From NCBI GenBank assembly GCA_020444175.1, contig JAHLLM010000002.1, positions 1-64,000 of the forward strand: a stretch of 64,000 nt of DNA, written 5' to 3'. The stretch comes from Desulfobulbaceae bacterium. Lineage in GTDB: Bacteria; Desulfobacterota; Desulfobulbia; Desulfobulbales; SURF-16. The notes beneath the pieces are model-generated. The model was not told the DNA's origin. It saw only the letters and a list, made by a program, of their open reading frames with translations, and made no database searches. The position numbers and the translations under genes are program-made. Positions within the stretch are counted from its first letter, which is position 1; each line of letters begins with the position of its first letter. This document shows positions 36,074-44,967 of the stretch, in pieces.

Positions 36074-39000
36074 ATGATGAAAAATATTTTTTCTTTGTTT
36101 TCCGCATTCCTTGTCTCCTCTTTTCTGATGTCTTCCTTCCTGTGTTCCGCAGTTTTTGCAAGCCAGGAGGTAGAAGTCTTATTTGACCTTGAGGCGCATA
36201 CTGTCAGCGGTATTTCCAGGTTGCATCTTGACGCGGGACAGGAGCTTTCAATTCACAGTAACGGGCTTGATGTCAAAGCGGTTCTGGTCAATGGCAAAGA
36301 GGCGGTGTTTGAGTCAAGTGGAGGCCTGCTCCATTTTACGGCAGCAACCCAAAGCCGTGAGGTCGATATAGCCTTTCACAAGGAGATCTCCCCGGAAGAG
36401 CAGGCCCGCACATTAATCGGCAAGGATGGCATTGTCCTTCTTGACCTCTGGTATCCTGTGCCGGACAAAGATATGCCGGTGCGTCTCAGCGCTCTTATCC
36501 CCGACGATTTCTACGCGGTCTCCGAAGCCGACGATATTGTTTATAAACCGCAGTCTCAGGGGAAAAAAGTTTCTTTTACATTTCCCCATTCTGTTCCTTA
36601 TGTGCATTTTGTGGCAGGTCCTTACCAGGTTAAAGAGGAAATCCTGCCAGGAGGAACTCTTCTTGCCACCTATTTTTTCCCTGAGGATCAGTCGTATGCC
36701 GATAGCTATGCCGCAAAGACAAAAGAGTATCTGGCCCGCTATGAAAAGCTGATCGGACCGTACCCGTATAAACGGTTTTCCGTTGTTGAAAACAGGCTGC
36801 CCACCGGTTTTGCCATGCCCACATTCACTCTTCTCGGGCAAAGCGTGGTGCGCCTGCCCTTTATAACCGAAACATCCCTGGGTCATGAGGTGCTGCACTC
36901 CTGGTTTGGTAATGCCGTTGATGTTGACTACGGTCAGGGAAACTGGTGCGAGGGTCTGACAACCTATCTGGCCGACCAGGCCTATGCCGCGGATAAGGGA
37001 GAAGATGTTGCTTTCCGCAAGGGGCAGCTGGTGAAATACAGGAGCCATGTTGCTTCGGACAACACGATGACGGTTGCCGATTTTAAGGGAGCAGGCGATC
37101 ATAGTATAGCAAGCCAGGCATCGCGGGCTGTGGGCTACAACAAGGTCAGCATGATTTTTCACATGCTTCGCATGGAACTTGGCGAGGAAAACTTTATTGC
37201 TGGGCTCAGGGATTTTTATGAACAGAACAAATTTCAATCTGCCTCCTGGGATGATATCAAGGCAAGTTTTGAGCGGGTAAGCGAGAAGAAACTCGGCCCT
37301 TTTTTCGAGCAGTGGCTTTCCCGTGCCGATGTGCCTTCACTTGGAGTCAAGGGATTGCGGCTTGATTTTAAAGACGGAGAGCCTGAGCTTAGTTTTAAAA
37401 TTGTGCAGCAAAACGATTCTCCCTATGAATTATCCGTTGCCATTGTGGTTGACAGCGGGCAGGGCCAGATAAAACAAGATGTCCAAGTGGCAGGCGCTGC
37501 AACACCTGTGACTATCCCTTTGACCTCTTTCCCGACCAGATTATCCCTTGATCCGGATTATGACCTTATGCGTGCCCTTTCTCCGGATGAGGTTCCTGCC
37601 GTCTGGTCGCGTTTCCGTGGATCGGCGGCTAAAATTGCCGTGGTGGATGAAGCCAGAAAAGACGCCTTTGCTCCATTTTTCCCCGTGCTTGAGGAGTTGG
37701 ATTGCTCCGTGGTCACGGATGAAGAACTGGACGATGCACTTCTGGCGGAAAAGGACGTGCTGCTGCTCGGTACTGGTTCAAAAGCAAGTCGGGGCATGTT
37801 TGCAAGGCCGCAACTGCCTGATGCTGGATTTACGGTGGAGGTGAGGGAAAACCCTCTTGCTCCCGGAAAGGTTGCAGTGCTTGTTGAAGCGCAAAATGCG
37901 GGAGAAGTCGAGGCTGCAGTCCATAAGCTGCGGCACTATGGAAAATACGGCTATCTGCATTTTGCAAAGGGCAAGATAGAGGAGAAGAATATCCCTGAAT
38001 CCGATACCGGGCAAATCTATCTGCTTGATCAGCAGCCCAGGGGAGCTGCTGTGGAAAAAAGCCTGGAATTCAATGACATAATAGAAAAAATAGCGCGCAG
38101 CAGGATTGTTTATGTGGGAGAAACCCATGTCAACCAGGCCGATCATATTTTGCAGTACAGGGTTCTGAAGGCCATCCATGACAGGTATCCTGAACTTGCC
38201 ATCGGCATGGAGATGTTTAACAAAAACAGCCAGGAGGCCCTTGATGCTTATATTGCCGGAGAGATTGGCGAGCGCGAGTTTCTTAAAAAATCAGAGTATT
38301 ATAAGAACTGGGGATATGACTACCGTTTTTACCGCGATATTCTGCAGTTTGCCAGACGCTACTCGTTGCCGGTCATAGCCTTGAATCTTGATAAGGAGAT
38401 CGTTAGCAACACCTTTAAAAACGGCGGCATAGCAGGGCTTGAAGACGAGGTGAAGGAAACATTGCCCCAGGAAAGAAATCTTGATATGCCCGGTTACAGG
38501 GAAAGGCTGTCCATGGTCTTTCAGGGGCACAGCGGCCCCCATTTTAATGAGCAGAAACTGGTGACCTTTGTCCAGGCCCAGGTTCTGTGGGATGAAACCA
38601 TGGCCCAGCAGATTGTTGATTTCCTGCAGGAAAACCCGGAAAGAAAAATGATTGTCATTGCCGGCTCCGGCCATGTGGTCAAAGAAAATGCCATCCCGCC
38701 GCGGGTGGCGCGTCGACTTGACGCGGAGCAGTCTGTGGTGGTCAATGTCCGGGAAAATGAGCTAGCCCCGGAGGAAGCGGATTACGTCTTTTTTTCAGCT
38801 CCGGTAAATTTGCCGCCTTCCCCGAAGCTTGGCGTCATGCTTGAGGAGAAGGATGACGGACCGACTATTACCGCCCTTTCTCCCCAGGGCAGCGCCAAGA
38901 ATGCAGGACTTGACGAGGATGACATCATTCTGGCCATTGGCGGCAAAGAGGTTAAAAGTGTCGAGGATATCAAAATAGAGCTCCTCTACAAAGAGCACGG

Positions 39001-39079
39001 GAACACGGTGCAAGTCAAGGTTTTGCGGCCCGTATTTTTGCTGCCCGATGCAGTGCTAAACTTTGATGTGACCCTGTAG
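36074..39079 (+). CDS. Secreted M1-type peptidase fused to ChaN and PDZ domains
   Basis: A 1001-residue exported protein; ATG 36074 follows AAGG and is succeeded by a signal peptide (LFSAFLVSSFLMSSFL). Residues 30-480 form an M1-like gluzincin peptidase with HEVLHSWFGNAV (zinc His271 and His275) and Glu in GNWCEGLTTYLADQ. About 665-900 is a ChaN/DUF399 domain (IVYVGETHVNQADH, IGMEMFNKNSQEA, VIAGSGHVVK), a family reported to bind haem. About 915-1000 is PDZ (GSAKNAGLDEDDIILAIGG). Peptidase and ChaN in one chain is unusual; haem or peptide handling in the periplasm is the inference. It is monocistronic. Confidence 0.88.
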   Translation: MMKNIFSLFSAFLVSSFLMSSFLCSAVFASQEVEVLFDLEAHTVSGISRLHLDAGQELSIHSNGLDVKAVLVNGKEAVFESSGGLLHFTAATQSREVDIAFHKEISPEEQARTLIGKDGIVLLDLWYPVPDKDMPVRLSALIPDDFYAVSEADDIVYKPQSQGKKVSFTFPHSVPYVHFVAGPYQVKEEILPGGTLLATYFFPEDQSYADSYAAKTKEYLARYEKLIGPYPYKRFSVVENRLPTGFAMPTFTLLGQSVVRLPFITETSLGHEVLHSWFGNAVDVDYGQGNWCEGLTTYLADQAYAADKGEDVAFRKGQLVKYRSHVASDNTMTVADFKGAGDHSIASQASRAVGYNKVSMIFHMLRMELGEENFIAGLRDFYEQNKFQSASWDDIKASFERVSEKKLGPFFEQWLSRADVPSLGVKGLRLDFKDGEPELSFKIVQQNDSPYELSVAIVVDSGQGQIKQDVQVAGAATPVTIPLTSFPTRLSLDPDYDLMRALSPDEVPAVWSRFRGSAAKIAVVDEARKDAFAPFFPVLEELDCSVVTDEELDDALLAEKDVLLLGTGSKASRGMFARPQLPDAGFTVEVRENPLAPGKVAVLVEAQNAGEVEAAVHKLRHYGKYGYLHFAKGKIEEKNIPESDTGQIYLLDQQPRGAAVEKSLEFNDIIEKIARSRIVYVGETHVNQADHILQYRVLKAIHDRYPELAIGMEMFNKNSQEALDAYIAGEIGEREFLKKSEYYKNWGYDYRFYRDILQFARRYSLPVIALNLDKEIVSNTFKNGGIAGLEDEVKETLPQERNLDMPGYRERLSMVFQGHSGPHFNEQKLVTFVQAQVLWDETMAQQIVDFLQENPERKMIVIAGSGHVVKENAIPPRVARRLDAEQSVVVNVRENELAPEEADYVFFSAPVNLPPSPKLGVMLEEKDDGPTITALSPQGSAKNAGLDEDDIILAIGGKEVKSVEDIKIELLYKEHGNTVQVKVLRPVFLLPDAVLNFDVTL

Positions 39080-39216
39080 GAAGAGTCAGTCAAGATGGAA
39101 TCAGGTAACGAGTGCCTGTCCATAAATGGCCCTTTTGCCTGATATCTGCGTCATGCTTAAAAAATTATCCTCGGAATATTGTGCTATGTAAGACAGACTG
39201 ATCGCGCCCATATGAA

Positions 39217-39234
39217 GTGCAGCTGAATAGTTAC
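39217..39234 (+). repeat. 18-bp repeat, copy 2
   Basis: GTGCAGCTGAATAGTTAC, identical to 31-48. With the inverted near-copy at 35809 it brackets the peptidase/ChaN gene. See the corresponding finding. Confidence 0.5.
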
Positions 39235-39238
39235 GGAA

Positions 39239-39580
39239 TCAGCAGGTAAGATGGAAACCGGCAGCAACATTTTTCCCTTCACCTGTCAAACGGTTAAAGG
39301 TTGTGATAGCCCTGGCCGTTGGTTCCTCAATAAGACTTATTCCGCTTGCAGCCAGCTGCTTGCTTAATTTTACCCCAACCTTCATGATGCCAGGGTTGCC
39401 TTTGCCTATGACCAGATAGTCGGGCGCGGCTGCCAGGATGTCGTGGATGTCACTCTCTTCGACTAGATGCCCGGATTTTCTCCACCAGTCGGGTATGATT
39501 TTGCCTGCTATTATCTTTAGGTCACTTGAAAAGGTTTTGCCGGAAATCGTCATTTTTCCAAAAGAATAATTTTCAATCAT
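39239..39580 (-). CDS. Mth938-like (DUF498) domain protein
   Basis: 113 residues from ATG 39580 (GGAGG 10 bp upstream). Single-domain protein with the Mth938 pattern: MTISGKTFSSDLKIIAGK, PDYLVIGKGNPGIMKV, ASGISLIEEPTARAITTFN and the typical ending AAGFHLTC. The family includes the NDUFAF3 relatives and is widely conserved but biochemically obscure in bacteria. Its stop lies 5 bp from the 18-bp repeat. Confidence 0.85.
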   Translation of the reverse strand: MIENYSFGKMTISGKTFSSDLKIIAGKIIPDWWRKSGHLVEESDIHDILAAAPDYLVIGKGNPGIMKVGVKLSKQLAASGISLIEEPTARAITTFNRLTGEGKNVAAGFHLTC

Positions 39581-39783
39581 CTGATCATATCCTCCACAAA
39601 AAAAGTTGCGGTTATTTTCACTCCCTGGCCAGTATGAAGGTCTTGTAAAAAAAATCACGCGCCCACCGCCGCAACGCGGGTAACTTGGTGGTATGTGTTG
39701 GCGGATGGTCTGTTTCAGGACCTGTCTGTTCCGGCTGCGTTTTTATTGATTTAACCAATTTCCTATCTGTTTGCCAGGGCAAA

Positions 39784-42288
39784 TCATCTGCGCTTTTTGT
39801 CTTGTTTTTTCGTTCGTCTGGTTGGGGCTGCCTCAAAGGGATTATCCGGCCAGTGGTGTTTGGGATAACGGCCCTTGAGTTCCTTTTTTACCTCATGGTA
39901 GGTTGTGTGCCAGAAATTGCCCAGGTCCCGGGTCACCTGGATGGGTCTGCCGGCAGGTGACAACAGATGGGTGAGGATGGGAATTTTTCCGCCAAAAACG
40001 GTTGGAGTGACTGTGGCACCGAACATCTCCTGAAGACGGACGGCAAGAACCGGCGATTCTCCGGGCTGGTACAGAAGTTTTATCTTCGATCCGCTTGGCA
40101 CCGTGAAATGGGTGGGCACCAACCTGTCGAGTTCCTGCTGGTCCTGCCAGGACAGGAGAGAAAGAAGGACAGGGTACAGGTCAATGTTTTTTAGCTGCTT
40201 TAAGGAGGCAGTGTTGTCAAGATAGGGTTCGATCCAGGCAAGATTGCTCAGCAGTGCTTTATCCGATACATCCGGCCACCTTTCAGAATTCCAGATATGG
40301 GCGCACTGCATTCTGGCCTGCAGTTCGCGACTTTTTTTGTGCCAGCCCAGGCAATCTATTCCAGCCTGTTTAATTCCTTCAATAAGGCAGCGACGAGTTT
40401 TTTCCGGATCAGGGTTTTGTAAAGGCTCTCTTTCCAGTTCCAGGCTGCCCAGCGACAAGACCGAGACCGCCTCAACTCTGGCATTATTCCATTCCACCTT
40501 CTCCTCCCTGATCAATAAATGGGCATGATTCTCAAGAATTTCCTTACGGGACAGAGCTGCACCCAGAAAAATGCGTCCCTGGTGTTTGCCGCCGTCAAGA
40601 TGCGCTGCCACCAGAAGATCAGATTCATGCAGATGGTCGCCGACAGGGAGGATCGCACCGCGCCCTGAGGACAGCAGATGCTGACCCGCGCCAGTTTTTT
40701 TCAGGGCTATGCGATCCGGATAGGCCAGGGCAAGGAGGCTGCCTGATTCCTGAAAATTATGCATCTCTCCATCAACGCCAAGCAGGCGTTGATACTGATG
40801 GGATTCCTGGAGAATTTGTCGGCAAAGTGACGGGTCAGCGCCCCGTGCCCGAACCATGTCGGTTTTTCCTTGCTCAAACAGGCGGAGGATATCCAGGCGG
40901 TCCTCAATATCAACACTTCTATCGCCATCACTGCCGCGAAAGGGATCTCGATTCTGGAGCAGGGCAGCCAGCCGACAGGCAAGCGGGCCAATTTGCAGTC
41001 GGCACCCTTGCAGCAGCATGAGTGCCAGTCGGGGATGCAGGGGGAGAGAGCCGATCTGTCTGCCACGGGAAGTCAAACTTCCCTTTTTATCAAGCGCTCC
41101 GAGTTGGCCAAGGAGTTCACGGGCCTTTTTGACCTGGCCGGTTCGGGGCGGGTCAAGCCAGGTCAGTTCTCCTGGGTTGGCGACTCCCCACTTCAGGACT
41201 TCAAGAAGTAAAGGGGCAAGATCGGCGCCCACAATCTCGGGGGGCAGAAAATCCGCTTTTGAATAATGTTCTGCCATGGTCCATAAACGGTAACATGTTC
41301 CAGGTCCCAGTCTGCCGGCTCGACCGGCCCGCTGGTCCGCAGAGGCTTTAGAGATGGCAACCGTTTTCAGTGTGGTCAGTCCGGTTGCCGGAGAAAAGGA
41401 GGGGATCTTTACAAGCCCGGAGTCAATGACAACGGACACGCCTTCAATGGTGAGACTTGTTTCAGCTATGGGAGTGGAGAGGATCAGCCTTTTTTTGTCT
41501 GCCGGCATAAAAACCTGATCCTGTTTTTTCTGTGGCAGGTTGCCGTAGAGGGGCAGGGTGAGTATAGCGTCTCCTCTGATCTGACTCTGTAAGGCTTTGA
41601 TCTCGCCTGCGCCCGGCAGAAATACGAGGATATCACCTTCCTCTTCTGCAAGGGCACGATGGATGGCATTCGCCGTTCTTTTTACAAGGGAGTCAGTGGT
41701 TGGTCGGGGGAGATAGTGTGTGGTTACCGGAAAACAGCGGCCCTCTCCGCAGACAACCGGAGCGCCGCCGAGAATGTGCGCCACTCGTGCCGTATCCATG
41801 GTGGCGGACATAATCATTATTTTCAAATCATCCCGCAGTTCCTGGGCATCCAGGCAGAAGGCCAGGGCCAGGTCGGCCATGAGGGTACGCTCGTGGAATT
41901 CATCAAATACGACCATTCCCACCCCGTTAAGTTCCGGGTCCTGCTGGATCATTCGGATGAAAACTCCCTCGGTCACAACTTCAATCCGTGTTCTTGGGCT
42001 GATTTTCTGGTCAAAACGGATACGATAGCCGATAAGTCCCCCCAGGGTGTCGCCTGTAATATCAGTCATGCGTTTTGCCGCCATGCGGGCCGCAAGGCGC
42101 CTGGGTTCCAGCATGACGATTTTTTTTTCGGCAAGCCACGGCTCTTTGAGCAGGGCCAGGGGGACAACTGTGGTTTTGCCTGAGCCCGGCTCTGCGTTAA
42201 GGACAACGGATCGATTGTTTGCAAATTCTTCCCGCAGTTTGTGCAGGACATCCTGAATGGGCAATTGAGGCAGTTTAAATTTCATCAC
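39784..42288 (-). CDS. hrpB: ATP-dependent RNA helicase HrpB
   Basis: DEAH-box helicase of 834 residues: Walker A AEPGSGKTTVVPLAL near 38, DEFHER motif II near 128, SATMDT motif III, and motif VI QRAGRAGRLGPG. The C-terminal half carries the HrpB-specific region ending TPVFGGKIPILTHLLSPAGRPIQVTRDLGNFW. It unwinds RNA in vitro; the physiological role is unclear. The length matches the family. It is monocistronic, with no clear terminator. Confidence 0.95.
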   Translation of the reverse strand: MMKFKLPQLPIQDVLHKLREEFANNRSVVLNAEPGSGKTTVVPLALLKEPWLAEKKIVMLEPRRLAARMAAKRMTDITGDTLGGLIGYRIRFDQKISPRTRIEVVTEGVFIRMIQQDPELNGVGMVVFDEFHERTLMADLALAFCLDAQELRDDLKIMIMSATMDTARVAHILGGAPVVCGEGRCFPVTTHYLPRPTTDSLVKRTANAIHRALAEEEGDILVFLPGAGEIKALQSQIRGDAILTLPLYGNLPQKKQDQVFMPADKKRLILSTPIAETSLTIEGVSVVIDSGLVKIPSFSPATGLTTLKTVAISKASADQRAGRAGRLGPGTCYRLWTMAEHYSKADFLPPEIVGADLAPLLLEVLKWGVANPGELTWLDPPRTGQVKKARELLGQLGALDKKGSLTSRGRQIGSLPLHPRLALMLLQGCRLQIGPLACRLAALLQNRDPFRGSDGDRSVDIEDRLDILRLFEQGKTDMVRARGADPSLCRQILQESHQYQRLLGVDGEMHNFQESGSLLALAYPDRIALKKTGAGQHLLSSGRGAILPVGDHLHESDLLVAAHLDGGKHQGRIFLGAALSRKEILENHAHLLIREEKVEWNNARVEAVSVLSLGSLELEREPLQNPDPEKTRRCLIEGIKQAGIDCLGWHKKSRELQARMQCAHIWNSERWPDVSDKALLSNLAWIEPYLDNTASLKQLKNIDLYPVLLSLLSWQDQQELDRLVPTHFTVPSGSKIKLLYQPGESPVLAVRLQEMFGATVTPTVFGGKIPILTHLLSPAGRPIQVTRDLGNFWHTTYHEVKKELKGRYPKHHWPDNPFEAAPTRRTKKQDKKRR

Positions 42289-42930
42289 CTATCCTTACCA
42301 CCGCTTTTGGCTCTTCTCAAGAAATCCTTATGTAAAACGCGGAAATTGGCGGTTTCGTATTTACACCCTTTTGTTGGATTAATGGCAGCGGTTTACGTTG
42401 CCCGTGATGTAAAAAAAAGCAAGTTATAGGTAAAGTATGGCAAGTTGACGCACTCCTTGCAATCAGAAGGTATTTTTGTTGTTGTCTTTCTTCCTGTTCA
42501 GATGATGATTGCAGCCTTGTTTTGTGTATGGCTTATGCGACTCATGGACCAGGGGAGAGAGGAGCGCAAGAAAATGAAAGTAAAGGTTGGTTTTGGGACG
42601 TTGTTGAAAAAGCGTATCGTTTTATTAGTTAGTTAAATACTGATGGTTTGTTCGCGTGTTGTGTTTTTTTATGTCACGTAATGTCGAGTCATTTTCTCTT
42701 GAATTGTGGCACATGCGATGAGAAGCCATCGTGCAGGTTGCGTTTTTATGCGCTGAATGAGGAAATTCTCTTTTGCAATGAATTTGCGTCTTGTTGCTGC
42801 TTAAATTGTTTGGTAGTATCAGCCTTCATTTTTTTATTTATTTCAAGTTATTCAGAATGTCATTTCTATTTATTGGAGTAATTACTTTTCCCCTCTAAGG
42901 ATATAAATACGACTTCAACAGGCTTTGAAT
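42289..42930. other. AT-rich intergenic region
   Basis: About 640 bp without a convincing gene. One frame (42681-42881) has a cysteine-rich start (LNCGTCDEKPSCRLRFYALN) but degenerates into hydrophobic AT-rich sequence and has no ribosome binding site; it may be a decayed gene. No terminator or operator is recognised. Confidence 0.45.
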
Positions 42931-44835
42931 ATGGATATACAAAAAATATCAGATATCCTGACTCCCGATGTCGTCGGAATTGCGCCGGAGGCATCAATAT
43001 CCGAAACCCTGCAGCTTATGACCAGCAAGAATATCAGCTGCGTTGTGGTGATGGAAGGAAATCATCCCATCGGTATCGTCACTGAAAGGAATATGGTCAG
43101 GCTGGTCGCTAAACAATGGGGAGTGATCCGCGATCAGGAAGTGCGAGAGGTGATGAGTTCTCCTCTTGTTTCCATTGAAGGTGGAATGGATATATTTGAG
43201 GCCTATAATGTCCTTTTTAGCAAAGGATTGCGGCATCTTGTGGTGATGGATGGAGATGAACCCTCAGGGGTGATTACTTTATCCAACATTATTGAACACC
43301 TCACTTTTGAATCATTTGTTGAAATAAAACGGGTGTCCCAGGTAATGACAAAAATTGTCTTTACTGTAGACCCTGAGATCGAACTCAAGGACGCCCTTAT
43401 TGAGATGTCTCGTAAGTCCATGAGTTGTATTATTGCCGTGGATGGTAAAAAACCTCTTGGCATCATTACTGAGCGGGACATCTCTCATCTCCTTGCAGAA
43501 GATCTTGACCTGTCGCGTTTTAAGGTGGGTGATGTCATGACCCGTTCCCTTCAGATGGTAAACATGGACACTCCCTTAACCTCGGCTGTTGAAATAATGA
43601 AAAGGCAAAGGTTGCGTCGGCTTGTGGTTGTTGGTACTGAAGGAAATATCGAAGGCCTGGCAACCCAATCCGATATTGTGAAAGGCCTGGAAGGAAAATA
43701 TATACAGGCCTTAAGCGATATAATCCGGGAAAAAGACAGCATCATCCAGCGTACCTCGAAAGATCTGGCTGAAAAGAGTGTTTATCTCGATAATATCCTT
43801 CAATCTTCAATTGATAACGGCATTTTAGCCATGGATCTCGATAACTATGTAACCTATTGCAACCCAGGAGCTGAAAATATTCTCGGAATAAAAGCCGAGA
43901 GAGTACTGGGGAAGGATCTCCGTCACGTACACGGCAATGATCACTGCCTGCTTCGCAAGGTGGAAGAGGTTCTCGGAGAGATCCGTAACGGTGAGCAGGT
44001 TTCTTTTGTTATTGAGCGTTTCCGGGGAGCAGAGAAACAGTATATTAATGCCAGTGCATCCGGCATACGGGATTATGCCGGCGTGTTACAGGGCTTTTTT
44101 TTGATGATCAGTGACGTTACCAAGCAGAAAGAGGCAGAGGAAGAGCTCAAAAAGGCACATGAACATCTGGAACAGCGTGTTGCGGAGCGCACAGCAGAGC
44201 TGTCCAAGGCCATGCACGGGGCAGTTGAGGCCATGGCCATGACCGTTGAGATGCGTGACCCCTACACCTCCGGGCATCAGCGCAGGGTGGCCGATTTGGC
44301 CTCGCATATAGCCATGGAACTTGCACTGAGCGATGAAAAGGTTCAGGGTGTATATATGGCAGGAGTTATACATGATATAGGCAAGATCCGCGTCCCTTCG
44401 GATATACTCTGCCTGCCCGGTAGACTTTCTCAGGCGGAATTTGCCATCATTGCCCCGCATCCAACAGTCGGGTATGATATTTTAAAAGGCATTGAATTTC
44501 CCTGGCCCATAGCCAGGATAGTGCTGCAACACCATGAACGTCTTGATGGCAGCGGATATCCGCAGTGCCTCCAAGCAGATCAGATCCTTATTGAGGCAAA
44601 GATTCTGGCAGTTGCCGATGTGGTGGAGGCAATGTCTTCACACCGGCCCTATCGACCGGCTCGCGGGGTAGAACGTGCGTTGGAGGAAATAACTGATAAC
44701 TCTGCCATCAGGTATGACAGTGAGGCTGTCGGTGCCTGTGTAGAGCTTTTTACCAAAAAGAAGTATCAGTTCCCTTCTCACAGAAAACAGAGTGGTGAGA
44801 ATTTAATGCATATGGAATCAATTGCATTAACATAA
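42931..44835 (+). CDS. CBS-PAS-HD-GYP c-di-GMP phosphodiesterase
   Basis: A 634-residue cytoplasmic protein: four CBS motifs in two Bateman pairs (1-125 and 130-265; GIVTERNM, GVITLSNI, GIITERDI, LATQSDI), PAS about 285-400, a coiled coil, then HD-GYP about 420-600 with HDIGKIRVP, the HP ligand in IIAPHPTVGYDI, HHERLDGSGYP and VADVVEAMSSHRPYRPA. The metal ligands look intact, so c-di-GMP hydrolysis is expected, possibly under adenine-nucleotide control through the CBS pairs. The frame opens at a TTG (42925) but ATG 42931 is the better start. It is followed by a GGDEF protein. Confidence 0.92.
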   Translation: MDIQKISDILTPDVVGIAPEASISETLQLMTSKNISCVVVMEGNHPIGIVTERNMVRLVAKQWGVIRDQEVREVMSSPLVSIEGGMDIFEAYNVLFSKGLRHLVVMDGDEPSGVITLSNIIEHLTFESFVEIKRVSQVMTKIVFTVDPEIELKDALIEMSRKSMSCIIAVDGKKPLGIITERDISHLLAEDLDLSRFKVGDVMTRSLQMVNMDTPLTSAVEIMKRQRLRRLVVVGTEGNIEGLATQSDIVKGLEGKYIQALSDIIREKDSIIQRTSKDLAEKSVYLDNILQSSIDNGILAMDLDNYVTYCNPGAENILGIKAERVLGKDLRHVHGNDHCLLRKVEEVLGEIRNGEQVSFVIERFRGAEKQYINASASGIRDYAGVLQGFFLMISDVTKQKEAEEELKKAHEHLEQRVAERTAELSKAMHGAVEAMAMTVEMRDPYTSGHQRRVADLASHIAMELALSDEKVQGVYMAGVIHDIGKIRVPSDILCLPGRLSQAEFAIIAPHPTVGYDILKGIEFPWPIARIVLQHHERLDGSGYPQCLQADQILIEAKILAVADVVEAMSSHRPYRPARGVERALEEITDNSAIRYDSEAVGACVELFTKKKYQFPSHRKQSGENLMHMESIALT

Positions 44836-44967
44836 CCTTTTCGACTGATTGTCATCAGTGTTTGATGAAGAGGGAGAGGTAAGTGTAAAATAAGTGAGTG
44901 ATGTAAGTAAATGATAGAAGCTGGTAGAATTGCCATAAATCTTATTAATCCCAGCAAATGAGAAATT

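Noticed and set aside
39239-39241. TGA directly after a terminal Cys in the Mth938-like protein considered as selenocysteine
   Set aside because: Ending in HLTC is normal for this family, and the sequence past the stop is not protein-like.
42445-42636. 63-residue frame with one hydrophobic helix
   Set aside because: No Shine-Dalgarno, low-complexity basic tail, no gene-like context.
42681-42881. Cysteine-rich frame with CGTCDEKPSC at its start
   Set aside because: Only the first half looks protein-like and no ribosome binding site precedes the ATG; kept as a note in the intergenic entry.
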